Assembly (NCBI RefSeq): GCF_037860835.1
Contig: NZ_JBBEOG010000004.1
Span: forward strand, 124,001 to 188,000
Length of the DNA stretch: 64,000 nucleotides
DNA from: Aquipuribacter nitratireducens
GTDB taxonomy: Bacteria > Actinomycetota > Actinomycetes > Actinomycetales > JBBAYJ01
Reading direction: 5' to 3'
Notes under the pieces: model-generated
What the model was told of the DNA's origin: nothing
Databases searched by the model: none
What the model saw: the letters and a program-made list of their open reading frames with translations, nothing else
In this document: in pieces, positions 48,555-56,554 of the stretch
Layout: every line of letters starts with the position of its first letter
How positions within the stretch are numbered: the first letter of the stretch is position 1
Made by a program: the position numbers and the translations under genes

Positions 48555-48587
48555 GGCCTGTTACCGCCGGGTATTCGCCGATATGTT
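48555..48587 (+). promoter_or_regulatory. Promoter of the M28 peptidase gene with the shared 19-bp element
   Basis: GGCCTGTTACCGCCGGGTA (48555-48573) followed after 8 bases by TATGTT (48582-48587) as -10; GTTACC to -10 distance is 16 bp, as in the copy at 46473. Just downstream, CCCCC-GTTCA-GGGGG (48588-48602) can form a hairpin in the 5' leader before the AAGGGA ribosome site. Confidence 0.7.
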
Positions 48588-48628
48588 CCCCCGTTCAGGG
48601 GGGAATCATCTGCGAAGGGAACCGAGTC

Positions 48629-50230
48629 ATGCCTGCCCACACCCGCTCCTGGCGCGTCGGCACCGTCGCCGCCGCCGCCGGTGCGCTCGTCGCCTCCTCG
48701 GTGGCCGCCCTGCCTGCGACCGCCGCCCCGGCCCAGGCCGGCTGCGACAGCCGGACGAACAACACGTACAGCAAGCTCCTCGAGTGCGTCCGGGTCGAGG
48801 GCGTCGTCGACCACATGGAGGCCTTCCAGGCCATCGCCGACGCCAACGACGGCACCCGCGCCGACCAGACCCCCGGCTACGAGGCGAGCGTCGACTACGT
48901 CGTCGACGTCATGACTGCTGCGGGCTGGGACGTGGAGCGCGTGCCCTTCGAGTACGTCGGCGGGATCGACACCGTCGTGCAGCAGCTCTCGCCGGTGCAG
49001 GCCACGTACGAGACGAACGACGCCACCGGCACCGGCGGGGGCGACGTCACCGGCACCGTGACGCCGGTCGACATCAACCTCGCGGGCAACCGGGCGAACA
49101 GCAGTGGCTGCGAGGCCGCCGACTTCGCGGGCTTCCCGGCCGGGACCATCGCGCTCGTGCAGCGCGGCAGCTGCGCGTTCGCGATCAAGGCTCAGAACGC
49201 CATCGACGCGGGCGCCAGCGCAGTGATCATCTTCAACCAGGGCGACACTGCGGCACCGGACCGCAACAACGCCATCAACCCGACGATCGAGCCCGTCGAG
49301 TCGCCGATCCCGGTCGTCGGCACCACGTTCGCCGCAGGCGAGTCGCTCGCCCAGCCGGGCTCCACGGCGCGGGTGTTCGTGCCGACCAACGTGTCGGAGA
49401 ACGTCATCGCCGAGCTGCCCGGTCGCACCGACGGCAACGTCGTCATGGCCGGTGCACACCTCGACTCGGTTCCCGAGGGCCCCGGCATCAACGACAACGG
49501 CAGCGGATCCGCGGCGCTCCTCGAGATCGCGGAGCAGATGGCGAAGTCGAAGCCGTACAACACGGTCCGGTTCGCCTGGTGGGGTGCGGAGGAGTTCGGA
49601 CTGATCGGCTCGACCGAGTGGGTCGAGCAGCGCACGCAGGAGGAGCTCGACGAGATCGCGCTCTACCTCAACTTCGACATGATCGGGTCGCCGAACTACT
49701 ACCTCGGCATCTACGACGCGAACGAGTCGAGCTTCGAGGCGCCCGTCGTCGTGCCCGAGGGCTCCGAGGACATCGAGCGGACGTTCGAGGAGTACTACAC
49801 GCTGGCAGGCGAGCCGTACGACGACTCCGCCTACTCCGGGCGCAGTGACTACCAGGCCTTCATCGAGAACGGCATCCCCTCCGGCGGTCTCTTCACCGGC
49901 GCCGAGGTCGTCAAGACCCCCGAGCAGGAGGCGATCTGGGGCGGCACCGCGGGTGAGCAGTTCGACCCCTGCTACCACCTCGCGTGCGACACGATCGACA
50001 ACTACGACGCCCACGCGCTCGCGGTGAACTCCGACGCGGTCGCGTACGCCGTCTTCACCTACGCCGCCTCCACGGAGGACGTCAACGGCGTCAGCGGCGC
50101 GAGGATCCCGGGCAGGTTCTCGGTCCCCGCCGAGGTCGACGGTCCGCGGTACACCTTCGCCGGCCCCTTGGGGGGCGACGGCCCTCACGACCACGACCAC
50201 GACCACGACCACGAGGGCGAGGAGTCCTGA
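48629..50230 (+). CDS. Secreted M28 zinc aminopeptidase with PA domain and His/Asp tail
   Basis: 533 residues with a Sec signal (TVAAAAGALVASSVAALPATAAPAQA). PA domain at about 155-260 (TIALVQRGSCAFAIKAQNAIDAGASAVIIFN). The M28 catalytic domain has all metal ligands and the base: His277 and Asp279 (GAHLDS), bridging Asp289 (INDNGSG), Glu321-Glu322 (WGAEEFG), Asp350 (NFDMIG) and His450 (CYHLACD). Related to Streptomyces aminopeptidase and aminopeptidase Y. The C-terminus ends in five His alternating with Asp, encoded by a hexanucleotide repeat, probably a metal-binding tail. Confidence 0.93.
   Translation: MPAHTRSWRVGTVAAAAGALVASSVAALPATAAPAQAGCDSRTNNTYSKLLECVRVEGVVDHMEAFQAIADANDGTRADQTPGYEASVDYVVDVMTAAGWDVERVPFEYVGGIDTVVQQLSPVQATYETNDATGTGGGDVTGTVTPVDINLAGNRANSSGCEAADFAGFPAGTIALVQRGSCAFAIKAQNAIDAGASAVIIFNQGDTAAPDRNNAINPTIEPVESPIPVVGTTFAAGESLAQPGSTARVFVPTNVSENVIAELPGRTDGNVVMAGAHLDSVPEGPGINDNGSGSAALLEIAEQMAKSKPYNTVRFAWWGAEEFGLIGSTEWVEQRTQEELDEIALYLNFDMIGSPNYYLGIYDANESSFEAPVVVPEGSEDIERTFEEYYTLAGEPYDDSAYSGRSDYQAFIENGIPSGGLFTGAEVVKTPEQEAIWGGTAGEQFDPCYHLACDTIDNYDAHALAVNSDAVAYAVFTYAASTEDVNGVSGARIPGRFSVPAEVDGPRYTFAGPLGGDGPHDHDHDHDHEGEES
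50186..50215 (+). repeat. CACGAC hexanucleotide microsatellite in the peptidase gene
   Basis: Four CACGAC units and one CACGAG from 50186 to 50215 encode the alternating His-Asp tail of the peptidase. Units are multiples of three, so copy-number change by slippage would alter tail length without breaking the frame. Confidence 0.9.
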
Positions 50231-50240
50231 CGGTCGTGAC

Positions 50241-50300
50241 GTGACCTGAGCACCACCCGACGGGGCCCGCGAGCGACCTGCTCGCGGGCCCTGTCGCGTC
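50241..50300 (+). terminator. Hairpin terminator, copy 2 of the duplicated cassette
   Basis: 17-bp stem (50258-50274 with 50280-50296) with one G-T pair and loop GACCT, 10 bases after the peptidase stop. Nearly identical to 48424-48485, including about 15 bases upstream of the stem and GCGTC downstream, showing that the cassette itself was copied. Confidence 0.92.
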
Positions 50301-50349
50301 CTCGTGCGGAATCGACAGCCGGGGGAACACGCGAGGACGGTGGGACGGC

Positions 50350-51114
50350 ATGCCACGCACACAGGGACGAACCCACGCACGAGCTCACGGACGAGCACTG
50401 GTCGTCGCCGTCGCGGGAGCCTCCCTCCTCCTCGCCGCGTGCGGGGACGAGGGCTCGGACACGGCCGCGCCGGACGTCGTCGACACCGACGTCGTCGCGA
50501 CCGTGACCGACGAGGCGACGACCGTGGTGACGGGCGAGGTGACGGACGAGGTCACGGACACGGTGACGGACGAGTCCACCGTCACCGACACGGAGACCGT
50601 CGTCGAGACGCAGACCGAGACCGTCGACGCCGACGACGGCTCCGCCGTGGACGCCGGCGACGAGGACGGCGGGATCGACGCGAGCACCGAGCCGGACACC
50701 CGCGACGCGACAGGGGAGCCGGTCACGCTCGTCGACGTCCGGGTCGGCTCCCACGAGGAGTACGACCGGGTCGTGTGGGAGTTCGCCGGCGACGGCACAC
50801 CCGGCTGGCGCGCGGAGTACGTCGACGACCCGACGCGGCAGGGCTCCGGGCAGCCGGTCGACCTCGAGGGTGACGGGACGCTGTCCGTCGCGATCGACGG
50901 CACCGCGCTGCCGACCGACGCCCCTGCCGGCGTCACGCCGTACGACGGTGCCCAGCGGGTGGCCGCCGCCTCGTTCGAGACGATCACCGAGGTGCTCGTC
51001 GGGAACTGGTTCGAGGGGACCTACGACGCGTTCGTCGGGGTCGAGGGCGAGCAGCCCTTCCGGGTCCGGCTCTTCGAGGACCCGACCCGCGTGGTCCTCG
51101 ACGTCGAGAACTGA
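50350..51114 (+). CDS. Lipoprotein with AMIN-like C-terminal domain
   Basis: 254 residues from the ATG at 50350. Signal with twin-basic N-terminus and lipobox LLLAAC, so lipid-anchored at residue about 31. A Thr/Asp/Val-rich linker (repeats of TVTDEST/TDTETVVE type, about residues 40-110) holds a folded domain at about 120-254 (VTLVDVRVGSHEEYDRVVWEFAG...EVLVGNWFEGTYDAFVGVEGEQPFRVRLFEDPTRVVLDVEN), the actinobacterial AMIN-like domain. Possible cell-wall binding. It lies directly after the peptidase and its terminator. Confidence 0.82.
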   Translation: MPRTQGRTHARAHGRALVVAVAGASLLLAACGDEGSDTAAPDVVDTDVVATVTDEATTVVTGEVTDEVTDTVTDESTVTDTETVVETQTETVDADDGSAVDAGDEDGGIDASTEPDTRDATGEPVTLVDVRVGSHEEYDRVVWEFAGDGTPGWRAEYVDDPTRQGSGQPVDLEGDGTLSVAIDGTALPTDAPAGVTPYDGAQRVAAASFETITEVLVGNWFEGTYDAFVGVEGEQPFRVRLFEDPTRVVLDVEN

Positions 51115-51153
51115 CCGCAGGGGCCTCGCGCGGCACCGGCCCGGTGACGCCGG

Positions 51154-52122
51154 TCAGTGGACCGGCGGCTCCAGGCCCGTCGCAGCCGCCTGCCGGCTGA
51201 GCCGGGCGTCGAGGGCCGACAGCCCGGCCACGACGATGGCGCCCACCGCCGCGACCGCCACCACACCGAGGACGCCCGTCACCCCGTCGGTCGGGGCGAG
51301 CAGGCCGCGGTCGGCGTCCTGCCACGGCCACAGGGCCCGCAGCGACCCGATCATGAGCCCCGCCATGGCGACGAGCGTGACGTGACGGTGCGCGTGCAGC
51401 AGCCAGCGGACGACGCGGACGAAGCTCGCGAGACCGAGCACCGCCCCGACGAAGAAGGCGCCGAGGTACACGAGGTCGCGGTCGTTGACCGCGGCGATGG
51501 TGGAGTCGTAGAGGCCGACGCTCAGCAGGAAGAACGACCCGCTGACGCCCGGCAGGACCAGCGCGCACACGGCGACGGCGGCCGCGAGGGCGACGAGGGG
51601 CAGCGCGGGTGCGGTCACCTCACCGGGCGGCAGGCCCGTGAGGACGGCGGCCGCCGCGGCCGCGCCGACGAGGACGGCCCAGTCCCGGGCGCGGCGCAGC
51701 CCGCCGCTCATCCGCAGCGGCACGGCGACCGAGGCGGCGATGAACCCGAAGAACAGGGCCCGCATGCCGACGGGGTGGTCCTCGAGCAGCGGTTCGATGG
51801 CGGCCGCGCCCAGCAGCACCGCCGCCACCATGCCGACCCCGACCGGCAGCAGCACCGACCAGTGCACCCGGCGGAGCTCCTCGCGCGCGGCGCCGGCGCC
51901 GCGCCGCACGGGGGCGGTGGCGGCGCGCACGACGTGGTCCGCGCCGGTGATGAGCCGGTCGTAGACGCCGACGACGAGAGCGAGCGTGCCGCCGGAGACA
52001 CCGGGCACCACCTCGGCGGCGCCGATGAGCCCGCCGGCGACGAGGTAGCCCGGGAGGCGGGCGCCGTACGGCAGGTCGGTGCGACCGCCGCGCAGCGACG
52101 GGTGCGGTCGGGGGCCGCTCAC
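51154..52122 (-). CDS. DUF368 family membrane protein (PopT-type undecaprenyl-phosphate flippase)
   Basis: 322 residues from the GTG at 52122, about nine hydrophobic segments. DUF368 signatures are intact: GYLVAGGLIGAAEVVPGVSGGTLALVVGVYDRLI at the start and LAAAVAVCALVLPGVSGSFFLLSVGLYDSTIAAV in the second half. DUF368 and DedA proteins were shown in other bacteria to recycle undecaprenyl phosphate across the membrane; that role is inferred here. The GTG overlaps the stop of exonuclease III (52119). Confidence 0.9.
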   Translation of the reverse strand: MSGPRPHPSLRGGRTDLPYGARLPGYLVAGGLIGAAEVVPGVSGGTLALVVGVYDRLITGADHVVRAATAPVRRGAGAAREELRRVHWSVLLPVGVGMVAAVLLGAAAIEPLLEDHPVGMRALFFGFIAASVAVPLRMSGGLRRARDWAVLVGAAAAAAVLTGLPPGEVTAPALPLVALAAAVAVCALVLPGVSGSFFLLSVGLYDSTIAAVNDRDLVYLGAFFVGAVLGLASFVRVVRWLLHAHRHVTLVAMAGLMIGSLRALWPWQDADRGLLAPTDGVTGVLGVVAVAAVGAIVVAGLSALDARLSRQAAATGLEPPVH

Positions 52123-52952
52123 GCGCCCGCGCCCGGCAGGTCGGGGGCGATGTCGAGGTCGACGACGACCGGCGCGTGGTCGCTCGGCCCCTGCCCCGTG
52201 CTCGACCCCTTCGGCTTCCGCTGCTCCCGGTCGACGAACGCCCCGGTCACCTTCTCCGTGAAGGCGTCGTTGCCGAGGACGAGGTCGATGCGCATGCCGC
52301 GCTTCTTCGGGAACGCGAGCTGCTGGTAGTCCCAGTACGAGAAGACACCCGGACCCGTGCGCGGGAGCACGACGTCGGTGAAGCCGTCGTCGAGGAACGC
52401 GCGCAGCGCCGCTCGCTCCGGCTCTGTGACGTGGGTGGAGCCGACGAACACGGCCGGGTCCCACACGTCGTCGTCGGTCGGGGCGATGTTCCAGTCGCCG
52501 ACGAGCGCGAGGGGGCGACCGGGGTGCTCGGCGTCCCACGTCGACGCCGCCCGCCGCAGCGCCGCCAGCCACTCGAGCTTGTAGGCGTAGTGGGGGTCGT
52601 CGACCGTGCGCCCGTTCGGCACGTAGAGGCTCCACAGCCGCACCCCGCCGCACGTGGCGCCGATGGCGCGGGCCTCGGTGGCGAGCGGGTCGCCGAAGCC
52701 GGGGCAGCCGTCGAAGCCGAGCTGCACGTCGTCGATGCCGACCCGGGAGACGACCGCGACCCCGTTCCACTGGTTCAGTCCGTGGAAGGCGACCTCGTAC
52801 CCGGCCGCCTCGAACGCCATGACGGGGAACTTCGCGTCCGGGACCTTCGTCTCCTGCAGCGCGCACACGTCCGTCCCGGAGGTCTGCAGCCACTCGACCA
52901 CCCGGTCGAGCCGGGAGCGGAGGGAGTTGACGTTCCACGTCGCGAGGCGCAC
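52119..52952 (-). CDS. xth: Exodeoxyribonuclease III
   Basis: 277 residues from the GTG at 52952, giving the usual start VRLATWNVNSLRSRL; an in-frame GTG at 52970 would add six residues. AP-endonuclease/exonuclease motifs: QETKVPDAKFP (Glu), LYVPNGR (Tyr), GDWNIAP (Asp, Asn), FSYWDYQ, RIDLVLGN and SDHAPVVVDL (catalytic His). A TACCGT -10 (complement of 52959-52964) ends 6 nt before the chosen start, so a leaderless mRNA is likely. Divergent from the SDR gene. Confidence 0.93.
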   Translation of the reverse strand: MRLATWNVNSLRSRLDRVVEWLQTSGTDVCALQETKVPDAKFPVMAFEAAGYEVAFHGLNQWNGVAVVSRVGIDDVQLGFDGCPGFGDPLATEARAIGATCGGVRLWSLYVPNGRTVDDPHYAYKLEWLAALRRAASTWDAEHPGRPLALVGDWNIAPTDDDVWDPAVFVGSTHVTEPERAALRAFLDDGFTDVVLPRTGPGVFSYWDYQQLAFPKKRGMRIDLVLGNDAFTEKVTGAFVDREQRKPKGSSTGQGPSDHAPVVVDLDIAPDLPGAGA

Positions 52953-53013
52953 GCGGTCACGGTAGGCCACGGGTCGGACGCGACCGCCCGGGCCCGTCAG
53001 TAGGCTCGCGACC

Positions 53014-53823
53014 GTGCCAGGACCAGACCGCCGTCCGACGGCCCTCGTCACGGGTCCCACCTCCGGCATCGGGGAGTCGTTCGCCCGTCGCCTCGCCGCC
53101 GACGGCCACGACCTCGTCCTCGTGAGCCGCGACGCCGACCGCCTGGCCGCGCTCGCCGCGTCGCTGGAGGCACGCCACGGTGTGACGTGCGAGGTCCTGC
53201 CCGCCGACCTGTCGGACCGCGCCGACGTGCACCGCGTCGCGGAGCGGCTCGGCGACGCCGGGCGACCGGTCGACGTGCTCGTCAACAACGCGGGCTTCGG
53301 AGTGCGGGGGCGCTTCGTCGGTGGCGACGTCGACGCCGAGCTCCGCCAGCTCGACGTCCTCGCCACCGCGGTGCTCGTGCTGTGCCACGCCGCCGTGCCC
53401 GGGATGGTCGAGCGCCGCCGCGGCGTCGTCGTCAACGTCAGCTCGGTCGCGGGGTTCGGGCCGATGGGCACGTACTCCGCGGCCAAGGCGTGGTGCACGT
53501 CGTTCACCGAGCACCTCGCGGCGAGCGTGCGCGGCACCGGGGTCACGGTGACCGCCCTGTGCCCCGGCTTCGTGCGGACCGAGTTCCACGAGCGGGCGGG
53601 GATGGACGTCGGGTCGCGGTCGTCGGGCTGGTGGCTCGACCCCGACGACCTCGTCGAGGACTGCCTCGCGGACGTGAGGCGGGGGCGCGTCCTCAGCGTG
53701 CCGTCGCGGCGGTACAAGGCGCTCGCCGGCCTGCTGTCCGCACTACCTCCCGGCGGCTACCGCGCCCGCGTGCTCACCGCGTCCCGCCGGCGCACCGGCA
53801 CCTCCCGGGAGGAGACCCGATGA
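53014..53823 (+). CDS. Short-chain dehydrogenase/reductase
   Basis: 269 residues from the GTG at 53014. Classical SDR: cofactor motif TGPTSGIGESFARRL, SRDADRL after strand 2 (Arg suggests NADP preference), NNAGFG, catalytic Ser in VNVSSVAGFGP and YSAAK. The C-terminal part resembles DltE-like reductases (LCPGFVRTEFHERAG). A TAGGCT -10 (53001-53006) ends 7 nt before the GTG, so it is probably leaderless. Stop overlaps the pyrE ATG. Substrate unknown. Confidence 0.92.
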   Translation: MPGPDRRPTALVTGPTSGIGESFARRLAADGHDLVLVSRDADRLAALAASLEARHGVTCEVLPADLSDRADVHRVAERLGDAGRPVDVLVNNAGFGVRGRFVGGDVDAELRQLDVLATAVLVLCHAAVPGMVERRRGVVVNVSSVAGFGPMGTYSAAKAWCTSFTEHLAASVRGTGVTVTALCPGFVRTEFHERAGMDVGSRSSGWWLDPDDLVEDCLADVRRGRVLSVPSRRYKALAGLLSALPPGGYRARVLTASRRRTGTSREETR

Positions 53824-54386
53824 CCGACCCGACCGCCGACCCGACCGCCCTGGGCCGCCTCGCGGCGCTCGTCGCGCAGCGCGCCGTCGTCCACGGCGAG
53901 GTCACGCTCGCCTCCGGCGCGACGGCGCCGTACTACGTCGACCTGCGCCGGGTCACCCTCGACGGCGAGGTCGCCCCGCTCGTCGGCGAGGTCATGCTCG
54001 ACCTCGTCGACGACCTCGCCTTCGACGCCGTCGGCGGGCTCACGCTCGGCGCGGACCCGGTCGCGACGGCGATGCTCCACGTCGCCGCAGCCCGTGGCCG
54101 TCGCCTCGACGCGTTCGTCGTCCGCAAGGCCGGCAAGGCGCACGGCCTCCAACGCCGCATCGAGGGCCCGGACGTCGCCGGACGGCGGGTCCTCGCGGTC
54201 GAGGACACCTCGACGACCGGTGGCTCCGTGCTCACTGCGGTCGAGGCGCTGCGCGAGGCGGGCGCCGACGTCGTCGCGGTCGCCGTCATCGTCGACCGGG
54301 CCACCGGCGCCGCCGAGCGCGTCGGCGACGCCGGGCTGCCGTACCGCTACGCCCTGGGCCTCGCCGACCTCGGCCTCGCGCCGTGA
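53820..54386 (+). CDS. pyrE: Orotate phosphoribosyltransferase
   Basis: 188 residues from the ATG at 53820 (GGGAGGAG upstream, ATGA overlap with the SDR). Forms OMP from orotate and PRPP in pyrimidine synthesis. Seen: SGATAPYYVDLRRVTLDG (orotate site), FVVRKAGKAHGLQRRIEG (flexible catalytic loop Lys), and the PRPP motif RRVLAVEDTSTTGGSVLTAVEALREAG. Length is a little under the 200-213 common in the family because of a short C-terminus. The stop overlaps the next GTG. Confidence 0.95.
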   Translation: MTDPTADPTALGRLAALVAQRAVVHGEVTLASGATAPYYVDLRRVTLDGEVAPLVGEVMLDLVDDLAFDAVGGLTLGADPVATAMLHVAAARGRRLDAFVVRKAGKAHGLQRRIEGPDVAGRRVLAVEDTSTTGGSVLTAVEALREAGADVVAVAVIVDRATGAAERVGDAGLPYRYALGLADLGLAP

Positions 54387-55147
54387 CGGGAGGGGACGTC
54401 GCGACGGCCGGTGCCGGCGTCCCCGGAACCCTCCTGCCCGTGCTCCTCGGGCTCGCCGTCGTCGTCGTCATCGGGGTCGCGGTCCTCGGCTGGGTGGCGG
54501 AGCGACGCCGCCGCGAGGCGCTGTTCGCGTGGTCCGTCGACAGGGCCTGGTCGTTCGCCCCCGGCGACCCGCGGCTCGTCGACCTGCTGCCGGGCGCGCC
54601 GTTCGGCCGCGGCCACAGCCGGGAGGTCCGGACGGTCCTGCGCGGGCGGTGGGGGAGCAGGGAGGCGCTCGCCCTCGACTACCGCTACAAGCAGACGTCC
54701 GGCTCCGGGAAGAACCGGCGAACCCGCACCTACGACCACGCCGTCGTCGCGCTGCGCCTGCCCGTGCCCCTCCCGCGGGTGCACGTGGGCCCGGAGAGCG
54801 TGTTCGACCGGGTCCTGCAGGCCTTCGGTGCCGACGACATCGAGGTCGAGAGCCACGACTTCAACCGCCGCTACCGGGTCGAGGCCCGCGACCGCCGGGC
54901 GGCGGTCGCGATCCTCCACCCCCGCCTCGTCGAGCTCCTCACGACCGTCGAGCCGGCTGAGTGGCGCACCGACTTCTCGAGCGAGGGGCCGGTGCTCGTC
55001 TCGTGGTGGTCCGGCGCGCTCGAGCCGGCGGCGCTTCAGCACCGCCTCGTGCTGCTCGACCGCATCGTCGCCTCGGTGCCGGACTGGTTGTGGCGGGAGA
55101 GTGGCGGCGAGCCGGAGGCCGCCCCCGACCGCGCACCCGGGCCCTAA
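54383..55147 (+). CDS. Membrane-anchored protein of unknown function next to lemA
   Basis: 254 residues from the GTG at 54383 that overlaps the pyrE stop. One N-terminal membrane helix (LLPVLLGLAVVVVIGVAVLGWVA) is followed by a cytoplasmic-looking domain (WSVDRAWSFAPGDPRLVDLL...FGRGHSREVRTVLRGRWGSREALALDYRYKQ...RTRTYDHAVVALRLPVPLPRVHV), similar to DUF3137-like proteins that are often found beside lemA. No catalytic motif. Role inferred only from neighbourhood. Confidence 0.75.
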   Translation: MTGGDVATAGAGVPGTLLPVLLGLAVVVVIGVAVLGWVAERRRREALFAWSVDRAWSFAPGDPRLVDLLPGAPFGRGHSREVRTVLRGRWGSREALALDYRYKQTSGSGKNRRTRTYDHAVVALRLPVPLPRVHVGPESVFDRVLQAFGADDIEVESHDFNRRYRVEARDRRAAVAILHPRLVELLTTVEPAEWRTDFSSEGPVLVSWWSGALEPAALQHRLVLLDRIVASVPDWLWRESGGEPEAAPDRAPGP

Positions 55148-55156
55148 CCTCTCGCC

Positions 55157-55732
55157 ATGGACCTCGCGACCGTGCTCGTGGTGCTCCTCGTCGCCGCCGT
55201 CGTCGTGCTCGCGCTGTGGGTGGTCGCGCTCTACAACGGCCTCGTCCGCCTGCGGAACCTCGTGCAGGAGTCGTGGCGGCAGGTCGACGTCGAGCTCCAC
55301 CGCCGCCACGACCTCGTCCCGAACCTCGTCGAGACGGTCAAGGGCTACGCCGCCCACGAGCGCCAGGTGCTCGAGGACGTCGTCGCCGCGCGGTCGCTCG
55401 CCGCCCGGCCCGGCAGCGGTGTCGCGGAGCAGGCGACGCAGGAGGACGCGCTCAGCGGGGCGCTCGGCCGCCTGTTCGCCCTCGCCGAGGACTACCCGCA
55501 GCTGCGCGCGAGCGAGAACTTCCTCGGGCTGCAGCGCGAGCTCACCGACACCGAGGACCGGATCGCCGCGAGCCGTCGGCTCTACAACGCGAACGTCCGT
55601 GCGCTCAACACGAAGGTCGAGGTGGTCCCCAGCACGTTCGTCGCGGGCGCGGCAGGGATCGGCCGGGCCGAGTACTTCGAGGTCCGCGACCCCGCTGTCC
55701 GGGCGCGCCCGGACGTGTCGTTCGGGACGTGA
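55157..55732 (+). CDS. lemA: LemA family protein
   Basis: 191 residues from the ATG at 55157. One N-terminal membrane helix (VLVVLLVAAVVVLALWVVALYNGLVRLRN), then the LemA helical bundle: ESWRQVDVELHRRHDLVPNLVETVKGYAAHERQVLEDVVAAR, LRASENFLGLQRELTDTEDRIAASRRLYNANVRALNT, ending VEVVPSTFVA and EYFEV. Function unknown. TAACCT (55145-55150) ends 6 nt before the ATG, a possible leaderless internal promoter. Confidence 0.95.
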   Translation: MDLATVLVVLLVAAVVVLALWVVALYNGLVRLRNLVQESWRQVDVELHRRHDLVPNLVETVKGYAAHERQVLEDVVAARSLAARPGSGVAEQATQEDALSGALGRLFALAEDYPQLRASENFLGLQRELTDTEDRIAASRRLYNANVRALNTKVEVVPSTFVAGAAGIGRAEYFEVRDPAVRARPDVSFGT

Positions 55733-55756
55733 GCCGGCGCTGACGGTCCACGCCTG

Positions 55757-56554
55757 ATGGTGTCCGACGACGAGCCGGTCGACCCCGAGGTCGACCGTCG
55801 CAACGTCGTCGACCGCTACCGTGGCTGGAGCGTCGAGGCGATCCGCGCGGACCTCGCCGCCCGCGCGCACCCGTTCCACGTCGCCGTCGAGAACCTTGCG
55901 CACGACTTCAACATCGGCTCCGTCGTCCGCAGTGCCAACGCGTTCGGCGTGCGCGCCGTGCACGTCGTCGGACGACGGCGCTGGAACCGTCGCGGCGCGA
56001 TGGTGACCGACCGCTACCTCGACGTCCGCCACCACCCGGACGCGGCCGCGCTCCACGCGTGGGCCCGCACGGAGCACCTGCCGGTGGTCGGGGTCGACAA
56101 CGTCCCGGGTGCGCTACCCGTCGAGACCGTCGAGCTGCCGCGGGAGTGCGTGCTGCTGTTCGGCGCGGAGGGCCCGGGCCTGTCGGAGGAGGCGCTCGCG
56201 CACTGCGACCTCGTCGTCGAGGTGAGCCAGTTCGGCTCCACCCGGTCGGTCAACGTGGGCGCGGCCGCCGCCGTCGTCATGCACGCCTGGGTGCGGCGCT
56301 GGGTGTTCGGCCAGCACCCCGGCCCTCCTCAGGAGGGCGACCCGGCGACGAACACGCCGTCGACGATCGAGCCCTCGACGCGCACCGGTGCTGGGGACCA
56401 CGACACCTCCCCCTCCGACTCGGTCTCGGCGCCCAGCGCGGCGCCCGCGAGGTCGAGCGGCATCGACTCCCCGCCGCACTGCGGGGGGAACGACTCGGCG
56501 AGCGCCTCGCACAGGCGCCCGTCGGGCCCGCCCGAGCCGTCGGAGACCCAGTAG
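55757..56554 (+). CDS. TrmH (SpoU) family RNA 2'-O-methyltransferase with C-terminal readthrough extension
   Basis: 265 residues from the ATG at 55757. SPOUT motifs: HNFNIGSVVRSANAFGVRAVHVVG-type (AHDFNIGSVVRSANAFG), LLFGAEGPGLSEEAL and STRSVNVGAAAAVVMHAW, the knot that binds AdoMet. Homology-like sequence ends near residue 190; the remaining 75 residues (Pro/Ser/Thr-rich) are encoded antisense to the C-terminal part of the lipoprotein gene at 56329. The natural stop seems to have been lost. tRNA or rRNA target unknown. Confidence 0.88.
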   Translation: MVSDDEPVDPEVDRRNVVDRYRGWSVEAIRADLAARAHPFHVAVENLAHDFNIGSVVRSANAFGVRAVHVVGRRRWNRRGAMVTDRYLDVRHHPDAAALHAWARTEHLPVVGVDNVPGALPVETVELPRECVLLFGAEGPGLSEEALAHCDLVVEVSQFGSTRSVNVGAAAAVVMHAWVRRWVFGQHPGPPQEGDPATNTPSTIEPSTRTGAGDHDTSPSDSVSAPSAAPARSSGIDSPPHCGGNDSASASHRRPSGPPEPSETQ

